Assembly (NCBI GenBank): GCA_902784425.1
Contig: CACZUS010000033.1
Coordinates: 14,889 to 52,663 of the forward strand
Reading direction: 5' to 3'
DNA: 37,775 nucleotides
Origin: an uncultured Bacteroidales bacterium
GTDB taxonomy: Bacteria; Bacteroidota; Bacteroidia; Bacteroidales; Paludibacteraceae
This document shows, piece by piece, positions 32,974 through 37,775 of the stretch. The notes beneath the pieces are model-generated. The model had not been told where the DNA came from and did not search any database. It was given only the letters and a program-made list of their open reading frames with translations. The number at the start of each line of letters is the position of its first letter. Positions within the stretch are counted from its first letter, which is position 1. The position numbers and the translations under genes are program-made.

Positions 32974-35448
32974 ATGATTAACAATAGCTTTTTCAAACAT
33001 TGTATACACGCTTTAATCGGTTTAATCATCTTTATCATATACCAATCTCCTATTCATGCACAGACTCTTTCCTTGTCAGCCGACAAGGAGAAAGTCTGCC
33101 GTGACGGGAATGTTATGCTGACTTTAACTAGCAGCGGAGTCTCCTCAGTCTCTTGGCAATACTCAACAGACGGCGGTTTTAACTTCTATACTTTCAATAA
33201 CCCAGACGACGGATTCTTCAACGCCTTGATGGATCAGGATTATTGCTTCAGAGTGATCGGCTATGCTAATGGAACCTCTTCTTATTCTAATGTCGTTTGC
33301 GTTGAGACATTGGAAAATTACGTTCCTCAATGGTCGCAAAACGATGAACCTGTGGAGAGTGGTATCGTATTGGACTTTTGCCAAGAAGTATCTAGCTTCT
33401 CCTTTGGCTTCTTCAATAGTGTGACCTTTTTGATGGATTCCAATTTGTTTAAAAGAGATTTCCACTCGGAATGGCTGCTGGATGACGTGAAGGTGAGCGA
33501 ACTCTACGATATGACCTTCTATGATCTGAAAAAGAGTAGCAAAATTACTCATGTCATCTCTAGTAATAATGTGTGCCCTGATGTTTTGTTCGATTTCAAT
33601 ATTCATATTGTCGAATCACCAGAACTTGAAATCTCTACCCCTACACCAAAGGTTTGTGTCGGAACGAATACCCAATTGGATATCACACATAAGGGTGCCC
33701 TGGATAATGTTCAATGGTATAGGGCTTCTGATGTTAATACACCCGATGTATTGATTAGTAGTGAGAATACAGACCACTATACTTTCTATCCTAGTGGTGA
33801 TGAACTCTATTATGTCGCAACCACTAAAGAGGGCTGCGTTTTCTATTCCGATTATATTCGGGTTGAAACCGAAGAACCTTACATACCTGAATGGGGTAGA
33901 TTAGGCAATCGTTTAAGTTCGGGTGATGTGATTAATATTTGCGAACGTTACGATAACTTCCTTTTCGACCTCTTTACTCCTCAATCGTCGTTCGACAGCG
34001 TTGCGTTTATTAATACACATACGTCCAAATGGTATGTTGATGGAACTTTTGTCTCCGATCAGTTCGAATATCTTATTCCAGTTGTAGATAAGAGTATCAA
34101 GGTGACTCATGTTGTAACGGGTGATGTTTGTCCAGAAAATACTTTTGATTTCAATCTCAACGTGATCAAAGCTGACCCACACATTGTCACTCCTGCATTA
34201 AAGGTATGTCGAGGGGAGAATGCCGAATTAGAGGTTAAATACACTGGCACTATGGATAATATCCAATGGTATAGAACACCCGATGCCAATACATCCGGAA
34301 CACTTATCAGTGAAGGAACGTCTGATCGTCTTACAATCACTCCTGTTAACGATCAATTGTACTATGCAAAAACCTCAATGGAAGGATGTGAGTTCCAATC
34401 GGATACTGTTCGAATCGGTGTGGAAGACCCTTATGTGCCTTCATGGGAAAAGGAGGGAGTTCCTCTTCAGTCGGGTGATGTGATTGACCTTTGTGGTAGC
34501 ATAGAAAATTTCAGATTCAATCTTTTTACACCGAAAGTGACGTTCGATAGTGCAGAGTTTGTCCAATGTCATACGTCTCAATGGTTGATTGACGGAAACA
34601 AAAAGTCAGATGAGTTTAACTTCGTCATACCTCTTCTTGATAAGGATTGCAAGGTCACGAATATAGTGAAAGGAGAGGCTTGTCCAACCACCACGTTTGA
34701 TTTTCTATTTAAGGTTCATCCTCGTCCAGAGGTGAAACTTACAGCCTCTTCGAATCCTATTTGTCAAGGCGATGAGTTGACACTGAATCTGCAATATGCC
34801 AACACTGAGTCTATCGAGCTCTACCAGGAAATCGATGGACAAACAGAGGTCCTTGAAACACAGCTGACCAATAGAGTGAAAATTGTTCCTACAGAATCAG
34901 CTTCTTATTGGGTGGTTGCACAAAACAAAGATTGTCCAGGCTCTACAGATACCCTACAAGTGGATGTTAAGGTTGCGCCTGTTGTTATAAACCACAGGGA
35001 GATGTATGAAAACACATACGAGCTTGAAGTAGAAGGAGGAGAAGGAACTGTCTATTTCCAATATACAGAAAATGATTCTAAAACCACTTCAAATGTGTTG
35101 GAAAACGCCAAGCCAGAATCAACCTATCATATCATCGTGAGCGATGAGTTCGGATGCTCATCGACATACGATTTGGAGACCACTCACTATGTGATAGAGA
35201 TTCCAGCCTATTTCTATGCGACAAGAGAAAAATGGATTGTTAAGAATCTGGATAAGTTTGGTATTACCAGTGTCCATGTGTATGATCGTTTCGGCAAATT
35301 GGTCTTTATGACCAAAGACCCAACAGAAGGATGGGATGGAACCTATAATGGAAGGAACATGCCATCAACTGATTATTGGTATGTTGTAAATGTTGGAGAA
35401 AAGGACGTTCAGTATACAGGACATTTCACATTGCTTCGTGAAAGATAG
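32974..35448 (+). CDS. Large secreted repeat protein with T9SS type B (gliding-motility CTD) sorting domain
   Basis: An 824-residue cargo protein with signal peptide ending SPIHAQ (residue 30) and a C-terminal type B sorting domain (gliding_CTERM) about 742-824: VHVYDRFGKLVF, GWDGTYNGRNMPSTDYWYVV, YTGHFTLLRER. Between lie a short Ig-like part (31-115) and three repeats of about 185 residues that begin YVPQW (116), YIPEW (303) and YVPSW (487). Each holds an FxF beta domain and then an Ig-like domain opening KVCxGxNxxL with IQWYR and ending YYA. Units 2 and 3 are closely alike, unit 1 is diverged. Ig-like repeats of this kind are common in surface adhesins of Bacteroidetes. Last gene of the 29.6-35.4 kb operon; it ends three bases from the convergent araC-type gene. 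Confidence 0.85.
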   Translation: MINNSFFKHCIHALIGLIIFIIYQSPIHAQTLSLSADKEKVCRDGNVMLTLTSSGVSSVSWQYSTDGGFNFYTFNNPDDGFFNALMDQDYCFRVIGYANGTSSYSNVVCVETLENYVPQWSQNDEPVESGIVLDFCQEVSSFSFGFFNSVTFLMDSNLFKRDFHSEWLLDDVKVSELYDMTFYDLKKSSKITHVISSNNVCPDVLFDFNIHIVESPELEISTPTPKVCVGTNTQLDITHKGALDNVQWYRASDVNTPDVLISSENTDHYTFYPSGDELYYVATTKEGCVFYSDYIRVETEEPYIPEWGRLGNRLSSGDVINICERYDNFLFDLFTPQSSFDSVAFINTHTSKWYVDGTFVSDQFEYLIPVVDKSIKVTHVVTGDVCPENTFDFNLNVIKADPHIVTPALKVCRGENAELEVKYTGTMDNIQWYRTPDANTSGTLISEGTSDRLTITPVNDQLYYAKTSMEGCEFQSDTVRIGVEDPYVPSWEKEGVPLQSGDVIDLCGSIENFRFNLFTPKVTFDSAEFVQCHTSQWLIDGNKKSDEFNFVIPLLDKDCKVTNIVKGEACPTTTFDFLFKVHPRPEVKLTASSNPICQGDELTLNLQYANTESIELYQEIDGQTEVLETQLTNRVKIVPTESASYWVVAQNKDCPGSTDTLQVDVKVAPVVINHREMYENTYELEVEGGEGTVYFQYTENDSKTTSNVLENAKPESTYHIIVSDEFGCSSTYDLETTHYVIEIPAYFYATREKWIVKNLDKFGITSVHVYDRFGKLVFMTKDPTEGWDGTYNGRNMPSTDYWYVVNVGEKDVQYTGHFTLLRER

Positions 35449-35451
35449 AAG

Positions 35452-36588
35452 CTATTTAGACTCTTTTTGTACGCTTTTCTTATATTCCGAAGGAGAAACG
35501 CCCGTTGTCTCTTTGAATTTCCTGCTGAAGTTTGCTTGGTCGGTATAACCTACAAGCAACGCAATTTCAAAGAATGAATATTCAGGGTGTTCGATAACCA
35601 TTTTTTGAGCATCTTCTATTCGAAGTCTGTTGATGAACGTGTTGAAATTACATTTCTCTTTTGTGTTGATGAAGTAGGAGAGTTGCTTTCTCTCCATGGA
35701 TAGCTCCTGACTTATCTGGTAAATTGTAATTCCCTCCTTACGATAGATATGAGAGGAGAGTATATCTTTCTTCCATTTCTCCCACTCATTTTTTTTCGCA
35801 TTGTCTACAGTTTTCTCGTTGTGATTTAAATCCACATCGCCCGATTCATAGATGCTGTAGAAGATTTTGGGATATTGCATATAGAGTATGCCGACCACTA
35901 TATACAACGACAACATCAAGAAATTGAGAATCGTACAGAAACATATATCTAAACAAAATGTGATCAAAACAGCTGTGGTGGCAATGCCTATCACAAACCA
36001 GAAGGAGAGATGAATGAAAAATATTCCTTTAAAAAGGTTCTCATCAGCGGAGTATTCACTTAACCTGTTTCTACACTCACGTTCCTCTCGGAAGTATTGA
36101 ACAATATATTGATAAGATATAACGACGAAATAGATCAATCCAGCCATTCTCAACAGTACTTCCCAGTGGAATTGGCCATTCTCTCCTAAGGAAAAGAACA
36201 AATTGTCATAATAGACAGGTATGTGAGTTTCAAAACATCGAATAATAATGTACAACCCAATAAAGGCAAATACAGGAGTGAATTTCCGTATTATATAGGA
36301 TCGATTTATAATCTTTGGATTCACCATGTTGATGTGTGACATTCCCAACAGATGTGCCTGAAATATGGAGGCAATCAAGAATGGGAAACTAATCAACTGA
36401 ATAGGGTAGTTGGACTTGATGATGCAGTAAGCCCCCAAGAATAAATAGGAAAACGACAAAACTCTCAGTGATATGCGAAAATTCCGTATTCCTTCATGCT
36501 TTGGAAGAGGGACAAATAAAAATACTATCGCTAGCAAAAATAATGACACTGCAAGTGCATAATACGACAACTTAAATATCTCACTCAT
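35452..36588 (-). CDS. Membrane-bound AraC-family transcriptional regulator
   Basis: A 378-residue protein with about six to seven membrane helices in residues 1-235 (ALAVSLFLLAIVFLFVPL, FSYLFLGAYCII, LISFPFLIASIFQAHLLG, PVFAFIGLYIIIRCF, LLRMAGLIYFVVISYQYIV, FWFVIGIATTAVLITFCLDI, FLMLSLYIVVGILYMQ) and an AraC-type double helix-turn-helix at about 284-372 with ISQELSMERKQLSYFIN and the consensus second motif EIALLVGYTDQANFSRKFKETTGVSPSEYK. It may sense a membrane or periplasmic signal and act at the membrane. It converges on the T9SS type B cargo gene (three bases between) and lies downstream of the small lipoprotein pair, so either group could be its target; nothing in the sequence proves this. 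Confidence 0.85.
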   Translation of the reverse strand: MSEIFKLSYYALAVSLFLLAIVFLFVPLPKHEGIRNFRISLRVLSFSYLFLGAYCIIKSNYPIQLISFPFLIASIFQAHLLGMSHINMVNPKIINRSYIIRKFTPVFAFIGLYIIIRCFETHIPVYYDNLFFSLGENGQFHWEVLLRMAGLIYFVVISYQYIVQYFREERECRNRLSEYSADENLFKGIFFIHLSFWFVIGIATTAVLITFCLDICFCTILNFLMLSLYIVVGILYMQYPKIFYSIYESGDVDLNHNEKTVDNAKKNEWEKWKKDILSSHIYRKEGITIYQISQELSMERKQLSYFINTKEKCNFNTFINRLRIEDAQKMVIEHPEYSFFEIALLVGYTDQANFSRKFKETTGVSPSEYKKSVQKESK

Positions 36589-36631
36589 TTTTTTAATGTA
36601 AAAACTTGGAATCTGCCTTTGTTACAATAAT

Positions 36632-36649
36632 GCATTTATATAACTCACC
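36632..36649 (-). repeat. Possible dispersed motif copy F
   Basis: On the minus strand GGTGAGTTATATAAATGC, 16 of 18 positions as in the consensus arm (with C at position 9 and T at 17 changed). It lies in the leader of the araC-type gene, as copy D lies in the greA leader. A chance match is possible in AT-rich DNA. Confidence 0.3.
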
Positions 36650-36674
36650 AATATATTGCATTATATATGTATTT

Positions 36675-36682
36675 CAAATATA
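36675..36682 (-). promoter_or_regulatory. Promoter -7 element for the araC-type gene
   Basis: Minus strand TATATTTG, exact TAnnTTTG, about 87 bases upstream of the ATG at 36588. No -33 element. Confidence 0.4.
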
Positions 36683-36795
36683 AAAAATAGTTACGTTACT
36701 TAATGGAGGAAACTAATCTTTTTTATTCCCTCGCTATTATTTATTGACGTATATCAAAATTCGATACGGATTGCAACACCCTGTCATTGGGAAGG

Positions 36796-37215
36796 TTATT
36801 GCTTTGTCATTTCGATTGTAACAGTCTTTTCTTTTTCCCCCTTATACCACTTGTGTCCGCCGACGTAATCCACATCTAGGAAAGAGACAACGGTCGTATC
36901 TTCTTCATATCCTTGCATGACTGTGTTTACGGTCACGGAATCGTAGGATTCGTCTCTCGCATCCCAATTATCAACGAAGACGCCATTCTCGTCAGTCTGC
37001 ACATTATCTGTGAATTCATGGTATTTTGTTTGGCTGATGACGGTGACAGAGGCTCCTTTAATCGGTTCTTTTGTGGTTTCGTCTATGACGGTTCCTCGTA
37101 GCGAATAGTTGGCATGTGGGCATCCGTATTCTGAGCGAGCCTCAAGCGAAAGGTCGCACGAACCACTCACTAAGGAGGTCAGAAACAATAAAATTTTATT
37201 GAAAAAATTTCTCAT
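36796..37215 (-). CDS. Small lipoprotein, radical-SAM-associated type, with carboxypeptidase-regulatory-like domain
   Basis: A 139-residue lipoprotein (lipobox VSGSC, C20). It matches the pattern of the radical-SAM-associated putative lipoprotein family (TIGR04134): a short lead, then SEYGCPHANYSLRGTVIDE and a CarboxypepD_reg-like beta-sandwich (ETTKEPIKGASVTVI, NVQTDENGVFVDNWD), ending HKWYKGEKEKTVTIEM. In that family the YG.P.A motif is the conserved feature and a radical SAM protein is usually encoded nearby, but none is seen here, so it may lie to the right. Function unknown. It follows a paralogue 22 bases upstream on the same strand; these two genes are probably an operon. Confidence 0.65.
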   Translation of the reverse strand: MRNFFNKILLFLTSLVSGSCDLSLEARSEYGCPHANYSLRGTVIDETTKEPIKGASVTVISQTKYHEFTDNVQTDENGVFVDNWDARDESYDSVTVNTVMQGYEEDTTVVSFLDVDYVGGHKWYKGEKEKTVTIEMTKQ

Positions 37216-37237
37216 ACGTCTCTGCTGGCAAAGAAGA

Positions 37238-37609
37238 TTATTGTTTTTTCTTTAGTTCTATTGTGACGCTCTTTTCTTTCTTGCCTTCGTACCAATCATG
37301 CTTGCCGACATACGCGACATCTTTGAGATTTACCTCCATCGTACTCTTTTCGTATCCCTCCACGTCTGTGTCTATGGTGACGTTATCGTACAGTCCGCAG
37401 GAGGTGGACCATGCGTCAACGAAAACGCCCTTTTCATTGGTCTGGACTGTGTCTGTCTCTTCGCCATGGTAATTTCTGTTGCCTCGACTCACAATGACAT
37501 CTGCTCCCGCAATTGGTTCTTTGGTGCTTTCATCTACGGAAGTGCATGCGGTTCCTCCACCAATTAATGAACTAAGTACCAATAAGAATTTGTTGAATAT
37601 ACCTTTCAT
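37238..37609 (-). CDS. Small lipoprotein, paralogue of the preceding gene lacking the YG.P.A segment
   Basis: With the start at 37609 (MKGIFNKFLLVLSSLIGGGTAC) the protein has 123 residues, lipobox GGTAC; a longer frame to 37690 would begin inside the rpsT terminator. It aligns with the 139-residue neighbour: FNKxLL at the start, DE-TKEPI-GA-V in the middle, VQT-E-GVFVD-W, and KHDWYEGKKEKSVTIELK at the end. About 23 residues are missing between the lipid cysteine and DESTKEPIAG, exactly the part that carries the YG.P.A motif and first beta strand of the family. Tandem duplication followed by deletion is likely. Expression from the -7 element at 37638-37645 is plausible. Confidence 0.7.
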   Translation of the reverse strand: MKGIFNKFLLVLSSLIGGGTACTSVDESTKEPIAGADVIVSRGNRNYHGEETDTVQTNEKGVFVDAWSTSCGLYDNVTIDTDVEGYEKSTMEVNLKDVAYVGKHDWYEGKKEKSVTIELKKKQ

Positions 37610-37637
37610 GTGTATTTGATTTAAATTGTGGTTTTTA

Positions 37638-37645
37638 CAAAAATA
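37638..37645 (-). promoter_or_regulatory. Promoter -7 element for the lipoprotein pair
   Basis: Minus strand TATTTTTG followed by TA, exact to TAnnTTTG, 29 bases upstream of the ATG at 37609. No -33 element was recognised. Confidence 0.4.
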
Positions 37646-37669
37646 AATAAAAATGAAATGTCTTCCCCT

Positions 37670-37706
37670 AAAAAACAAAAAAAGTTCCATAAAATTATGG
37701 AACTTT
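37670..37706 (-). terminator. Terminator of rpsT
   Basis: AAAGTTCCATAA (37681-37692) and its perfect complement (37695-37706). On the minus strand the stem is followed by TTTTTTTGTTTTTT, a classic intrinsic terminator after the rpsT stop codon. Confidence 0.9.
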
Positions 37707-37728
37707 CTATTCGATATAACTAAACTGA

Positions 37729-37775
37729 TTAAAGTTTGTTAATCATCTTAGCCAACTTAGACTTCAAGTTAGAAG
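37729..37775 (-). CDS. rpsT: 30S ribosomal protein S20, C-terminal end (partial)
   Basis: The minus strand at the right edge reads SNLKSKLAKMINKL and a stop at 37729-37731, the normal end of bacterial S20 (HKNKAxNLKSKLxKxxNxL). Only 14 residues are in the window and the rest lies to the right. S20 is a primary-binding small-subunit protein. A strong terminator follows. Identification rests on this short segment plus the terminator, but the pattern is characteristic. Confidence 0.8.
   Translation of the reverse strand, partial: SNLKSKLAKMINKL

Overview
The window looks like a chromosomal segment of a member of the Bacteroidales (Bacteroides/Prevotella-like), low to moderate in GC. The evidence is the set of Bacteroidetes-specific families (PorE-type OmpA lipoprotein, DUF3256, DUF4271, PCMD, type A and type B T9SS sorting tails, BspA-type leucine-rich repeats), the many Bacteroidetes promoters of the form TTTG-N19/20-TAnnTTTG, and the general lack of Shine-Dalgarno sites. 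I saw no tRNA, rRNA, CRISPR array, complete insertion sequence or phage gene.

Layout. 1-5.4 kb is accessory: the end of a leucine-rich-repeat protein, a secreted GH30 glucuronoxylanase with Ig-like, CBM6 and T9SS sorting domains, a CapA-type lipoprotein and a PCMD protein. 5.4-9.4 kb is a minus-strand operon: DUF3256 - thiL - porE (T9SS component) - xseB. 9.5-11.1 kb holds a DMT transporter and a YciO-type protein. rpsO follows at 11.3 kb. At 11.6-13.1 kb there is a lipoprotein that resembles only the periplasmic part of SecD. 13.3-19.1 kb is core plus-strand housekeeping: dCMP deaminase, S41 peptidase, greA with a long structured leader, HIT protein, DUF4271, hemD, rnpA, yidD. 19.2-21.5 kb is a short arginine operon (argR with an ARG-box-like palindrome, a GNAT that is probably the N-acyl(succinyl)glutamate synthase, argG), then folA and an MFS transporter.

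23.3-37.6 kb is envelope and secretion territory. It has a very large CotH-kinase/lamin-tail protein whose T9SS tail is out of frame, then an AspT-type transporter out of frame near its start. A four-gene operon follows (29.6-35.4 kb): a secreted protein with a membrane-hairpin-like segment, a Pro/Lys linker and a beta-barrel-like domain; a four-module lipocalin-like lipoprotein; a tiny peptide that is almost all T9SS tail (frameshifted); and a three-repeat type B T9SS cargo. After it come a membrane-bound AraC regulator and a tandem pair of small lipoproteins resembling the radical-SAM-associated family. The window ends inside rpsT.

How it fits together: PorE and several sorting-tail proteins show that this cell runs a type IX secretion system. 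The 29.6-35.4 kb operon is the best candidate for an undescribed envelope system. Three one-base frame disruptions within 5.5 kb (27.3-32.8 kb), against none seen in the other complete genes, need a check at read level. A dispersed palindrome-forming motif (arm GGTGRGTYCTATAAATTY) occurs at several intergenic sites.
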